Positions 8,443 to 16,453 of a stretch of DNA of 28,441 bases are shown in pieces. The translations under genes were made by a program, and so were the position numbers. Positions within the stretch are counted from its first letter, which is position 1. Each line of letters starts with the position of its first letter. The stretch is taken from NCBI GenBank assembly GCA_964436335.1, contig CAYTCD010000014.1, forward strand, positions 1-28,441. The letters are read 5' to 3'. Source of the DNA: Pullibacteroides sp964436335. Its GTDB lineage: Bacteria; Bacteroidota; Bacteroidia; Bacteroidales; P3. A model generated the notes under the pieces. It ran no database searches and was not told the DNA's origin. It saw nothing but the letters and a program-made list of their open reading frames with translations.

Positions 8443-9765
8443 TTATTTAGGCCAGTACCTATCCATCAGTTCCTTCTTGATGGAAACTTCCGTCTGGGTA
8501 AAGTATTGGGAGAACATGCGCCAGATACGGTCCAGCATCTCGGTGGTATCGATATTGATGTCGATGGCCAGGATATTGGCCGCGTAATCCTTGGCGAAAG
8601 CCAGGGCGCGTTCATCGTAATCGCTCAGTTCAAAACCGTTCTCGAGCTTGGTCTTGGCATTGGCCGCATCGGCGTAGAGGCGCACGGCGGCGTTCATCAC
8701 CTGCGGATGGTCTTCGCGGGTCTGCTTGCCGATAACCAGCTGCTTGAGACGGGAAAGCGAACGGAAAGGATCCACTATAACCTTGTTTACATCGCTGTCG
8801 TTGCGCAGGAACAGCTGCCCTTCGGTAATGTAACCCGTGTTGTCGGGAATGGCGTGGGTAATGTCGCCCCCGCTCAAGGTGGTTACCGCCAGAATGGTGA
8901 TGGAACCGCCCGAAGGCAACTGCACTGCCTTTTCGTAAATCTTGGCCAAGTCAGAATAGAGCGAACCGGGCATGCTGTCTTTGGAGGGAATCTGATCCAT
9001 ACGGTTGCTCACGATACTGAGCGCGTCGGCATAGAGGGTCATGTCGGTAAGCAGCACCAACACTTTCTCGTTCTTGTCCACGGCAAAGTATTCGGCGGCG
9101 GTAAGCGCCATGTCGGGCACCAAAAGGCGTTCCACGGGAGGCTGCTCGGTGGTGTTCACAAAGCAGATGATCTTGTCGAGCGCACCCGCGTTCTCGAACG
9201 ATTTCTTGAAGAACAGATAATCGTCGTTGGTGAGCCCCATGCCGCCCAGGATAATCTTATCTACCTTGGCGCGGAGAGCCACCATGCTCATCACCTGGTT
9301 ATAGGGTTGGTCGGGGTCGGCGAAGAAAGGAATCTTCTGCCCCGAAACCAGCGTGTTGTTCAAGTCGATGCCCGCAATCCCGGTGGGAATGAGCTGCGAG
9401 GGCTGCTTACGCTTCATCGGGTTGACGGAAGGACCGCCGATTTCGCGCCATTCGCCTTCGGTTTCGGCACCGCCGTCGATCGGTTCGCCGTATGCGTTGA
9501 AGAAACGGCCCGCCAGATCCTCACCCACCTTCAGCCCCGGCACACGTCCGGTAAAAACCACTTCGGAATCGGTGGCCAAACCTTCGGTTCCTGCAAATAC
9601 CTGCAAGGTAACCTTGTCGCCGGCAATCTTGACCACCTGCGCCAAGCGGTCGCCCACCACGGCCAGTTCGTCGTTGGAAACACCCTCCGCCTTTACCGTC
9701 ACGGTGGCTTTGGTTACGGCTTCCAGATGCGTATAAATGCGTTGAAAAGCTTTGTTGTTCTGCAT
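8443..9765 (-). CDS. V-type ATP synthase subunit B (non-catalytic head subunit)
   Basis: At 440 residues this is the non-catalytic nucleotide-site subunit of the V1 head. The beta-barrel N-terminus begins AFQRIYTHLEAVTKATVTVKAEGV. The family signature ISRHSPS-like region is represented by GGPSVNPMKRKQPSQLIPTGIAGID, followed by VSGQKIPFFADPDQPYN where catalytic subunits have a P-loop, so the glycine-rich lysine loop is missing, as expected for B. The segment SIVSNRMDQIPSKDSMPGSLYSDLAKIYEKA is also diagnostic. It starts 9 bp after subunit A and ends 12 bp before D. Confidence 0.95.
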   Translation of the reverse strand: MQNNKAFQRIYTHLEAVTKATVTVKAEGVSNDELAVVGDRLAQVVKIAGDKVTLQVFAGTEGLATDSEVVFTGRVPGLKVGEDLAGRFFNAYGEPIDGGAETEGEWREIGGPSVNPMKRKQPSQLIPTGIAGIDLNNTLVSGQKIPFFADPDQPYNQVMSMVALRAKVDKIILGGMGLTNDDYLFFKKSFENAGALDKIICFVNTTEQPPVERLLVPDMALTAAEYFAVDKNEKVLVLLTDMTLYADALSIVSNRMDQIPSKDSMPGSLYSDLAKIYEKAVQLPSGGSITILAVTTLSGGDITHAIPDNTGYITEGQLFLRNDSDVNKVIVDPFRSLSRLKQLVIGKQTREDHPQVMNAAVRLYADAANAKTKLENGFELSDYDERALAFAKDYAANILAIDINIDTTEMLDRIWRMFSQYFTQTEVSIKKELMDRYWPK

Positions 9766-9774
9766 GGTTTCGTG

Positions 9775-11541
9775 TTATTGCGCTTTTTGTTGGCGGCTGT
9801 TTAACATTTCCTCTATCTGACGTTCGTAGGACTTGAATTCCTCGCTCTTGAACTGCGTGTAGTTCATCTGACGGAACACGTTGATCATGCCCTTGTAAAA
9901 GTCCACGCAATCCACAAAAGTGTCGAAATCGAACTCCCGGTGGCAAACATCCATCACCTTTTCAAACATGTATTTCTGACGGTCCATCGGGCAGAGGCTG
10001 TCGGTCTTGTCGAACGCGTCCTGCTGCAGGATCACGAAGTCGATCAGCTCCGATTTCCAATAACGGTCGTGGTAGGAAACCGGCACACCGTCGTCGCCGA
10101 GGATGTTGATCTGTTCGTAGGCCTCCTTGCCGCGCAGCACAAAGTTCTTGCCTTCGTTGACCAGCGGCACCCATTCGGCCCCCATCTTCTGATCGAAGTA
10201 TTCGATGATTTCAGGATATTCGAGGTATTTGGAATAACTGTCTATCGGGTCGATGGCCGGATAGCGCTTGCTGTCGGCACGCGCCTGCGAGAGTGCGTAG
10301 AAACAACGGGCTGCCTTCTTGGTGCCTTCCGTAACGGGTTCCTTGAGGTTACCGCCCGCCGGAGATACCGTACCGATAAAGGTAATCGAACCCGAGGCGC
10401 CGTTGTTCAGATAAACGTAGCCGGCGCGGGCGTAGAAGCCCGAAATGATGGCCGGCAGGTCCATCGGGAAAGCATCCTGTCCGGGAAGTTCCTCCAGACG
10501 GTTGCTCATTTCGCGCAAGGCCTGCGCCCAACGCGAGGTGGAGTCGGCCAGCAGCAACACGCGCAAACCCATCGCGCGGTAATATTCGCCGATGGTCATG
10601 GCCGTATAGACAGAAGCTTCGCGCGCCGCCACGGGCATGTTGGAAGTGTTGCAGATAATGGTGGTGCGTTCCATCAGGCTGCGGCCCGTGCGCGGGTCTT
10701 CCAGGAGCGGGAACTCGGCAAAGATTTCCACCACTTCGTTGGCGCGTTCCCCGCAGGCGGCCATCAGGATCACATCCATATTGGCCTGTTTGGAGATGGC
10801 GTGCTGCAGCACGGTCTTTCCCGAACCGAAAGGCCCCGGAATAAAGCCCGTACCGCCCTCAGCAATGGGGTTGAAGGTGTCGATGACACGCACGCCCGTT
10901 TCCAAAGCCCGGAACGGACGGGGTTTTTCCTTATACAGGGTTATCGGCACTTTGACCGGCCATTTTTGCGCCATCTTCACGATTTCTTCCTTGCCCTTGG
11001 CATCCACCAGTACGGCGATTTGGTCTTCTATCGTATAACTGCCCGCCGGAACGATTTCCTTTACCGTGTATTCGCCTTTGAGCTTAAAGGGCACCATAAT
11101 CTTGTGGGGCAACCAGCCTTCCTTGACCTCGCCTATCCAGTCGGCGGGCTTTACTTTGGCGCCGGCCTCCACCAAGGGCTTGAACTCCCAGCGGCGGGTG
11201 GAATCCAAGGCCGCCGTATAGCAGCCGCGCTTGAGGAAAACGCCCTCCATCGTGGCCAGGTTGTTCTGCAGACCGTCGTAATTGCTCGAAAGCAGACCCG
11301 GCCCCAAGGTGGCTTCCAACATCTGCCCTTCAAAGGTAACGTCGCAACCCACGCGCAAGCCACGGGTACTTTCAAAAACCTGCACATAGGCCGTATCGCC
11401 GGTTATCTTGATAACCTCCGCCATGAGCCTTACATCATCCAACTCGATAAAGCATATTTCGTTCTGGGCGACCGGGCCTTGCACCTTTACCATCACCAAG
11501 TTCGAAACAATGCCGCTTACTTTGCCTTTTGTCTTTTCCAT
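9775..11541 (-). CDS. V-type ATP synthase subunit A (catalytic head subunit)
   Basis: The 588-residue catalytic subunit hydrolyses or makes ATP in the V1 head. The Walker A loop is GPFGSGKT (236-243, Lys242), followed by ACGERANEVVEIFAEFP with the catalytic acid. The insertion typical of V-type A subunits occupies about residues 110-200 (KPLVEAGAKVKPADWIGEV and onward). DSTSRWAQALREMSNRLEELPGQDAFP is the conserved arginine/serine region. The length matches the family. It lies 26 bp after the DUF2764 gene and 9 bp before subunit B. The serine in the P-loop (GSGKT where E. hirae has GAGKT) is a small variation. Confidence 0.97.
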   Translation of the reverse strand: MEKTKGKVSGIVSNLVMVKVQGPVAQNEICFIELDDVRLMAEVIKITGDTAYVQVFESTRGLRVGCDVTFEGQMLEATLGPGLLSSNYDGLQNNLATMEGVFLKRGCYTAALDSTRRWEFKPLVEAGAKVKPADWIGEVKEGWLPHKIMVPFKLKGEYTVKEIVPAGSYTIEDQIAVLVDAKGKEEIVKMAQKWPVKVPITLYKEKPRPFRALETGVRVIDTFNPIAEGGTGFIPGPFGSGKTVLQHAISKQANMDVILMAACGERANEVVEIFAEFPLLEDPRTGRSLMERTTIICNTSNMPVAAREASVYTAMTIGEYYRAMGLRVLLLADSTSRWAQALREMSNRLEELPGQDAFPMDLPAIISGFYARAGYVYLNNGASGSITFIGTVSPAGGNLKEPVTEGTKKAARCFYALSQARADSKRYPAIDPIDSYSKYLEYPEIIEYFDQKMGAEWVPLVNEGKNFVLRGKEAYEQINILGDDGVPVSYHDRYWKSELIDFVILQQDAFDKTDSLCPMDRQKYMFEKVMDVCHREFDFDTFVDCVDFYKGMINVFRQMNYTQFKSEEFKSYERQIEEMLNSRQQKAQ

Positions 11542-11567
11542 ATCGCTTTTTTGTAAGGAGATGCGCC

Positions 11568-12401
11568 TCAGGCGTTTTCTCCCTGCAGGTTAACTTTTCT
11601 CATTTCCGACACCGCCTCGCGCAGGTATTCCCTGCCCGACTCGGCATCCATTTTCTGCCAGCGGCGCAAGATGCCCGCCTGCAACATATAGCACAATACC
11701 TTATCCAACTGAAAATCCTTGCCTCTTACCATTTCTTCGGCCATCCGCCAGCGGAAACGGTCTATGGCGCGTTCCCGTTCGAACACATCGGGCAAATCCA
11801 ATGCCGCAAACATCTCTTCGGCATACGAAAGCCGCAGTTTCAAGCCGAAATCGCCTTCGTTCAGGTCTTCCCGTATCCATTCGAGCAAGGGAGCGGAAGC
11901 CGCTTCCACAAACTCGTCTTCGGGAGAACGCCCCTGCTTGCGGGCGGCGAACGCCACCAAGGTGTTTTGCAAGATGCCGTCGAAGGCGAACCACTTGCGC
12001 ATAAAGGAATTGCCATGATGAAGCACCGCCTTGTAGAAAGCGTTGTCGAAAACCCGCACCAAGGCACGTTCCACGTCTTCGGGCGTATCTTCCACCTTTA
12101 GGTCTTCCTCGCCATACATCAGCATGGAAAGGCTCATTCCGAATATCTTTTGCTGATATGCCGGCAGGGAGCGTTCCTGCAGGTATTGGATTTTCTGATC
12201 CTCGTCTTGCAAGGCCAGATAGTCTTGCACACGTTCCGCATGCGTGTCGAATGCCAGAAACAATTCCAAGACCTTACGGTCGGAAGGTGTGAGCAACTCC
12301 ACGGCCTGCGCATGGATTTCTTCGTACGAAAAGCCCGAAAGCTCCATGTCGAAATCCAGTTCGGGCCATCCGCTCAACAGGTAAGGATAATAGCCGCTCA
12401 T
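11568..12401 (-). CDS. DUF2764 family protein, probable C-like linker subunit of the V-ATPase
   Basis: This protein belongs to the DUF2764 family, found at this same place in V-ATPase operons of Bacteroidetes, Chlamydiae and spirochaetes. There it is thought to replace subunit C, which links the rotor shaft to the membrane ring; that role is inferred from operon position, not shown. I choose the ATG at 12401 (277 residues, MSGYYPYLLSGWPELDFDM) because family members start with Met-Ser-x-Tyr-Tyr. A GTG at 12410, directly after the stop of subunit E, is the alternative. The protein is acidic, mostly helical and has no signal or membrane segment. Its gene ends 26 bp before subunit A. Confidence 0.82.
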   Translation of the reverse strand: MSGYYPYLLSGWPELDFDMELSGFSYEEIHAQAVELLTPSDRKVLELFLAFDTHAERVQDYLALQDEDQKIQYLQERSLPAYQQKIFGMSLSMLMYGEEDLKVEDTPEDVERALVRVFDNAFYKAVLHHGNSFMRKWFAFDGILQNTLVAFAARKQGRSPEDEFVEAASAPLLEWIREDLNEGDFGLKLRLSYAEEMFAALDLPDVFERERAIDRFRWRMAEEMVRGKDFQLDKVLCYMLQAGILRRWQKMDAESGREYLREAVSEMRKVNLQGENA

Positions 12402-12410
12402 GGCAAACAC

Positions 12411-13016
12411 TTAAAAAAGGAGTTGTTTGAGCTTGGGACGGGCGTATTCTTTGAAAAGCGCCAGAAAGTCTTCTTCGGTAAAGCGCAACAGGTAGCCGCC
12501 CTGACGGTTCTCTACCTTGAACCCGCCCTGCAAATCGCCGCTGAAAGAAACCGTAAGCCCTTCCTTGAGCACGTTGCCGGTAAGATCCTTTAAAAAGGCA
12601 TCGTATTTGTTCCTATCGGATTCGGGCAGAATAAGCTGCAGATCAGGCACCTGATTGCCCGAAGCGAAAGAAGACACCGCCTTGAGAATCAGTTCCTGCA
12701 TAAACGCCTGCTGTTCCATGGCCGAATGAACGCCCGGAACCACCGTTCGGTTCATCAACTGTTCTTCCACTTCTTTCTTCAAGGTGGAAATCATCTGGCG
12801 GGAAGTGATTTTGATTTCGGTCAAGGCATTGTTCTTGAGGTCTTCGGCCTCCTTGCGCGCCTTTTCCACGATTTCGTCGGCCTTGCGGCGCGCCTCTTCC
12901 TGCATCAGACGGGCCTGTTCGCCTGCCTGCGCCAGAAGGCGTTCGCCTTCTTCCTTGCCCTTGCCCAAACCCTCGCGATACAGTTTGTCGGCAAGCGCCT
13001 GTATTTTATTTTCCAT
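12411..13016 (-). CDS. V-type ATP synthase subunit E (peripheral stalk)
   Basis: This 201-residue protein has a long N-terminal charged coiled coil (about residues 1-105, rich in Glu, Lys, Arg and Ala, with EEARRKADEIVEKARKEAEDLKNNA). A globular C-terminal part includes LILPESDRNKYDAFLKDL, the layout of peripheral-stalk subunit E that holds the head against rotation. It is the first gene of the seven-gene operon, and the DUF2764 gene follows within about 10 bp. The usual stalk partner (G/H-type subunit) has no gene in the cluster. Confidence 0.88.
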   Translation of the reverse strand: MENKIQALADKLYREGLGKGKEEGERLLAQAGEQARLMQEEARRKADEIVEKARKEAEDLKNNALTEIKITSRQMISTLKKEVEEQLMNRTVVPGVHSAMEQQAFMQELILKAVSSFASGNQVPDLQLILPESDRNKYDAFLKDLTGNVLKEGLTVSFSGDLQGGFKVENRQGGYLLRFTEEDFLALFKEYARPKLKQLLF

Positions 13017-13032
13017 CGGATTGGAGTTTTTT

Positions 13033-13040
13033 CAAAACTA
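13033..13040 (-). promoter_or_regulatory. Candidate -7 box for the V-ATPase operon
   Basis: Minus-strand TAGTTTTG matches TAnnTTTG and lies 16 nt before the ATG of subunit E, implying a leader of only about 10 nt. No good -33 box is present at the usual distance, although a TTTTCG lies about 17 nt upstream, so the call is tentative. Confidence 0.35.
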
Positions 13041-13090
13041 CACGGGGCGAAGTTAACGAAAATCAGCGACTAAGACAACAATAGGGATAT

Positions 13091-13156
13091 TCAACCGAGT
13101 TTAATTGCAAACAGGCAGAAGAACACCGTAAGCATCAATATGCCGTATCTTTCCAT
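13091..13156 (-). CDS. Possible 21-residue single-span membrane peptide
   Basis: A short frame on the minus strand encodes MERYGILMLTVFFCLFAIKLG: a short charged start, then about 15 hydrophobic residues and a terminal Lys-Leu-Gly, the shape of a small single-pass membrane peptide. It sits between the ptb terminator and the V-ATPase operon, about 75 bp upstream of the subunit E start. No ribosome-binding site or promoter is evident upstream, and chance cannot be excluded at this length. Confidence 0.25.
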   Translation of the reverse strand: MERYGILMLTVFFCLFAIKLG

Positions 13157-13187
13157 GCCGCTGATTTTTTACCGCCCATTCCACGTT

Positions 13188-13218
13188 AAAAAGCCGGGAC
13201 GGTGAACGGCCCGGCTTT
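13188..13218 (-). terminator. Rho-independent terminator of the phosphate butyryltransferase gene
   Basis: On the minus strand a 9-bp perfect stem AAAGCCGGG/CCCGGCTTT (forward positions 13190-13198 and 13210-13218, 11-nt loop) is followed by a run of T. It lies about 37 bp after the stop codon of the gene and separates it from the V-ATPase operon. Confidence 0.85.
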
Positions 13219-13254
13219 CGATACTCAATTGCTCTTTCCTTTTCAAGGTTCCTT

Positions 13255-14166
13255 TTATTTCTTGCAGGAAAGTGCCGCCAACGCGATGGAGTACAGCTTG
13301 GTGTTGATACTGTCGCCACGCGAGGAAAGCACGCAGGGAACGCGCGCACCCACCACCATGGCCGCCACTTCGCCTTTGCAGAACTTGGTGTGCGCCTTGT
13401 AGAACACGTTGCCCGACTCGATGTTGGGGAACAAAAGGCAGTCGGCATCGCCCGCCACGGGGCCGCCCACACCCTTGATTTCGCAAGCTTCCTTGTCGAT
13501 GGCCACATCCAAAGCCAACGGTCCATCCACAAAGCAACCCTTAATCTGACCGCGGTCGGCCATCTTGGAAATCAAAGCACCGTCCACGCAAGCCTGCATA
13601 CCGGTAGAAACCTGTTCGGTAGCTGCCAAAACCGCCACTTTGGGCTTTTCGATGCCCACGCTCTTGGCCGTGGAAACCAAATAACCGCAGATAGCGGTTT
13701 TCTGCTTCAAATCGGGAGCGGGAATGATGGCCATGTCACTCACTACCAAAATCTTGTGATAGAAAGGATTTTGCAACAGCGCAATATGGGTCAGCATGGC
13801 CTTGGGGCCGGGCATCAGGCCTTTTTCTTTGTTGAGGATGGCGCGCATATATTTGTCGGTGCTCACCAGGCCTTTCATCAACAGGTCGCCTTCGCCGTCG
13901 TTGATCAACTGAACCGCGTTGGCGGCCGCCTTGGTGTCGTCGCTTTCCTGAACAATCTTGAATTTGTTGATATCGATTTTCTCTTTTTCGCACACTTTCT
14001 TGATAGCGGCTTCGTCGCCTACCAAGGTGGCATCCACGATACCCAGGTCAACGGCCTTGCTTACCGCACAGATAGTATGGTCGTCAACGGCGTATGCCGC
14101 CACCAAACGTTTCTTTCCTTTAGCCTTGACCATGTCAAAGAGCTCATCCAATTTTGTAATCGCCAT
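13255..14166 (-). CDS. ptb: Phosphate butyryltransferase / phosphate acyltransferase
   Basis: This 303-residue protein belongs to the phosphate acetyl/butyryltransferase family, which swaps CoA and phosphate on short acyl groups (butyryl-CoA + Pi to butyryl phosphate + CoA). Family segments seen are DLLMKGLVSTDKYMRAILNKEKGL, the run starting LMPGPKAMLTHIALLQNP, VDGPLALDVAIDKEA and the C-terminal GARVPCVLSSRGDS. The length of about 300 fits Ptb better than acetyl-specific Pta, which is usually longer. The start ATG at 14166 follows a perfect promoter with a roughly 70-nt leader, and a terminator follows closely, so the gene is monocistronic. No butyrate kinase gene is adjacent, so the acyl specificity and partner kinase are uncertain. 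Confidence 0.9.
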   Translation of the reverse strand: MAITKLDELFDMVKAKGKKRLVAAYAVDDHTICAVSKAVDLGIVDATLVGDEAAIKKVCEKEKIDINKFKIVQESDDTKAAANAVQLINDGEGDLLMKGLVSTDKYMRAILNKEKGLMPGPKAMLTHIALLQNPFYHKILVVSDMAIIPAPDLKQKTAICGYLVSTAKSVGIEKPKVAVLAATEQVSTGMQACVDGALISKMADRGQIKGCFVDGPLALDVAIDKEACEIKGVGGPVAGDADCLLFPNIESGNVFYKAHTKFCKGEVAAMVVGARVPCVLSSRGDSINTKLYSIALAALSCKK

Positions 14167-14240
14167 GATACAAATTATTTATTGATTATTAATATCGTGA
14201 ATTTCATCCGGCCGCCACTTGCCACACTGCTCTATGGATA

Positions 14241-14271
14241 CAAAAGTACTTCAAAACGGGAAATATTCAAA
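14241..14271 (-). promoter_or_regulatory. Perfect Bacteroidetes sigma-ABfr-type promoter of ptb
   Basis: On the minus strand TTTG (forward 14268-14271) is followed by exactly 19 nt and then TACTTTTG (14241-14248). This matches the TTTG-N19-TAnnTTTG consensus at every position. Transcription would start near 14236, giving a leader of about 70 nt. Confidence 0.8.
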
Positions 14272-14326
14272 CCCGAAGCAACAAAAGAAATTTTCACATC
14301 TTATCTATAAAATAAAAGCTTTGGCT

Positions 14327-14334
14327 TACCTTTG
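14327..14334 (+). promoter_or_regulatory. -7 box almost abutting the MATE start codon
   Basis: TACCTTTG is a perfect -7 element only 6 nt before the ATG at 14341. If used, the transcript would start at or within 1-2 nt of the start codon and be essentially leaderless. No TTTG -33 box is evident at the expected distance. Confidence 0.5.
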
Positions 14335-14340
14335 CCGCTT

Positions 14341-15708
14341 ATGAAATCCACAACGTCTCTCCCCGCCGCCGATCCGATAACCTACCGGCGTATTTTCAAC
14401 ATCGCTTTTCCCATCATACTCAGCAGTTTGGCTCAAAATGTAATTGCCATTGCCGACACCATTTTTCTCGGCAATCTTGGTGAAGTGGAATTAGGGGCAG
14501 CGGCACTGGCCTCCATTTTCTATCAGGTATTGGTGATGGTTGTATTCGGTTTCGGCGTGGGATCGCAGATCCTCATCGCCCGCCGTATCGGCCAGGGAAA
14601 ATCCCGCGAAATCGGCGGCATTTTCCAGCACACGCTTTGGTTCACACTTTTCTGCGCACTTATATGCCTGCTGGCTTTTCTATGTTACGGCAACCAACTC
14701 CTGCCGCATCTGGTAAAATCGCCTTCCATACTGAAAGCCGTCGGTGCCTATCTCGATATCCGTATCTTCGGCGTACCTTTCGCCTTCGCCGTCATCGCCT
14801 TCAACGCCTTTTATGTCGGCATCGCCAAGACCCGCATCATATCCATCGCCACCCTTATCATGGGAACCGTCAACGTGATTCTCGACTATGGATTGGTATT
14901 CGGCCGTTGGGGATTGCCCCGCATGGGCATGGAAGGGGCGGCGCTGGCCTCGGTCATCGCTGAAATCGTGGGGCTTCTCGCCTACTTCCTGCTTACATGG
15001 AAATCACCTTTCCGGCAAGAGTATCAGCCTTTCGGTCGTTTCCGCTTCCGTTTCAGGAACATCGGAACCCTTATCGGCATCGCCTATCCGATCATGATCC
15101 AGTATTTCCTCTCTTTTGCCAACTACTTTCTGTTTTTTCTATTTATCGAAAGTCTTGGGCAACGCGCCTTGGCTGTCTCCAACATCACCCGAAGCATGTA
15201 CATTATTTTCCTGCTTCCCATCTGGGGATTCGCGTCCACCACCGCCTCGCTTACCTCCTATCTCTGCGGCCAGAACCGTCCCGAAGAAATCGGCGTATTG
15301 GTCAAAAAAGCCTTTTTGCTTTCCGTGGCATGCATCAGTTTCATTGTGCTGCTCTACCTTCCTTTCAACCGTACCGTTCTGGGTATCTTTACCAGCGATC
15401 CTTCGCTGGCGGCCGACAGCTTTACCCCTTGCATAGTCGCCATTGCCGCCACCTATATCATGGCTATCGCTCAGATAATATTCAATACGATACTGGGAAA
15501 AGGCGACACAAAAGCGGGATTCCTCATCGAATTCACCAATCTGATCGTGTACTTCCTCTATGCCTGGATTGTTATCTATATCCGGCATTGCTCGGTAGAA
15601 GTGGCGTTTGGAGCGGAAATCGCCTATACGGTAGGGCTTCTACTATTCTCTTGCATGTATATCTTCTGGCAGAAAAAGTCCGGAATCCGACCGATCCGAC
15701 AGTTTTAA
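14341..15708 (+). CDS. MATE family efflux transporter
   Basis: This 455-residue integral membrane protein has about twelve hydrophobic helices and belongs to the MATE family of Na+- or H+-driven drug and metabolite exporters. The N-terminal segment FNIAFPIILSSLAQNVIAIADTIFLGNLGEVELGAAALAS, with an Asp in helix 1, and GFGVGSQILIARRIGQGK in the next loop are characteristic. The internal repeat recurs near residue 240 (IGIAYPIMIQYFLSFANYFLF). I choose the ATG at 14341; an upstream TTG at 14332 lies inside the -7 box. The gene ends 7 bp before the stop of the convergent nucleotidyltransferase. The substrate cannot be predicted. Confidence 0.93.
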   Translation: MKSTTSLPAADPITYRRIFNIAFPIILSSLAQNVIAIADTIFLGNLGEVELGAAALASIFYQVLVMVVFGFGVGSQILIARRIGQGKSREIGGIFQHTLWFTLFCALICLLAFLCYGNQLLPHLVKSPSILKAVGAYLDIRIFGVPFAFAVIAFNAFYVGIAKTRIISIATLIMGTVNVILDYGLVFGRWGLPRMGMEGAALASVIAEIVGLLAYFLLTWKSPFRQEYQPFGRFRFRFRNIGTLIGIAYPIMIQYFLSFANYFLFFLFIESLGQRALAVSNITRSMYIIFLLPIWGFASTTASLTSYLCGQNRPEEIGVLVKKAFLLSVACISFIVLLYLPFNRTVLGIFTSDPSLAADSFTPCIVAIAATYIMAIAQIIFNTILGKGDTKAGFLIEFTNLIVYFLYAWIVIYIRHCSVEVAFGAEIAYTVGLLLFSCMYIFWQKKSGIRPIRQF

Positions 15709-15715
15709 AAAAGAT

Positions 15716-16453
15716 TCAAGCCCGACCTTCTTCAGGTAACGGGTCGTTGAAATCGGCCATCTTTCCCATATCTTTCCAATAGCCGCCCTTATGTTCCTCC
15801 AGATAGATCTTACCGGAAGATGAAGAAGCGAGATAGGCGTCGATAACCGAAAACGGGTTGTTTCTACCGTAGAGGTCCGCCCAATCGGCAATCAAGGAAG
15901 TCTTTAACAAATGGATGCCGCTAAAGGCAAAAGATTTCCACTGCGGCTCTATCACCCGCCCCTTTATCTCTCCGCTCTTGAGGTTCTTCCATGCCGCCAA
16001 CCGACCGTCGGCATCCGCATACAGGTAGCGGCCACTGTCCCTCTTGCGGACAGAGAGCAATGCATCCGCCTGCCTGCGGACAAAAGGGCCGTATAAATCG
16101 GCCGGCACAAGGTTGTCGAAAACATCCACATTATGTACCAGTACCTCGCTTTCACCCGTAAAAAGCGGCAAGGCATGGGCAAGAGCCCCGCCAGTATCGA
16201 GCAAGACGTCCGATTCATCCGAAAAACCTATCTCAATATCATTCTCCCCGGCGTAGGTTTGGGCGAAGCGCCGCAACATGTCCGGGAAATGATGCAGATT
16301 CAACACAAAACGGCGACAGCCAACCGCCTGCAAGCGATCCAGCAGATGGGCCAACAAGGGTTTACCCTGATATTCCACCAAGGCCTTAGGACAATGATCG
16401 GTAAGGGGACGCAGACGCGTACCTAATCCTGCACAGGGAATAAATACTATCAT
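15716..16453 (-). CDS. Sugar-phosphate nucleotidyltransferase, MurU-like
   Basis: This 245-residue cytosolic enzyme belongs to the NTP-transferase family. It begins MIVFIPCAGLGTRLRPLTDHCPKALVEYQGKPLLAHLLDRL, with the GxGxRxxPxT...PK nucleotide-binding signature. LLDTGGALAHALPLF and VHNVDVFDNL carry the sugar and metal sites. Short enzymes of this shape include MurU, which activates MurNAc-1-phosphate to UDP-MurNAc during cell-wall recycling. The gene overlaps the upstream DUF1343/NamZ gene by 4 bp (ATGA), and NamZ releases MurNAc, so the context supports a MurU role. The usual partner sugar kinase AmgK is not adjacent. A mannose- or glucose-1-phosphate transferase remains possible. Confidence 0.85.
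   Translation of the reverse strand: MIVFIPCAGLGTRLRPLTDHCPKALVEYQGKPLLAHLLDRLQAVGCRRFVLNLHHFPDMLRRFAQTYAGENDIEIGFSDESDVLLDTGGALAHALPLFTGESEVLVHNVDVFDNLVPADLYGPFVRRQADALLSVRKRDSGRYLYADADGRLAAWKNLKSGEIKGRVIEPQWKSFAFSGIHLLKTSLIADWADLYGRNNPFSVIDAYLASSSSGKIYLEEHKGGYWKDMGKMADFNDPLPEEGRA

Noticed and set aside
7852..11556. Very long open frames on the plus strand (650 and 538 codons) opposite the V-ATPase D, B and A genes
   Set aside because: They lie exactly antisense to well-recognised subunits, are rich in His/Arg/Gln with no family resemblance, and arise from the codon bias of the real genes.
12402..12410. GTG start for the DUF2764 protein at 12410
   Set aside because: Family members begin Met-Ser-x-Tyr-Tyr, which matches the ATG at 12401.
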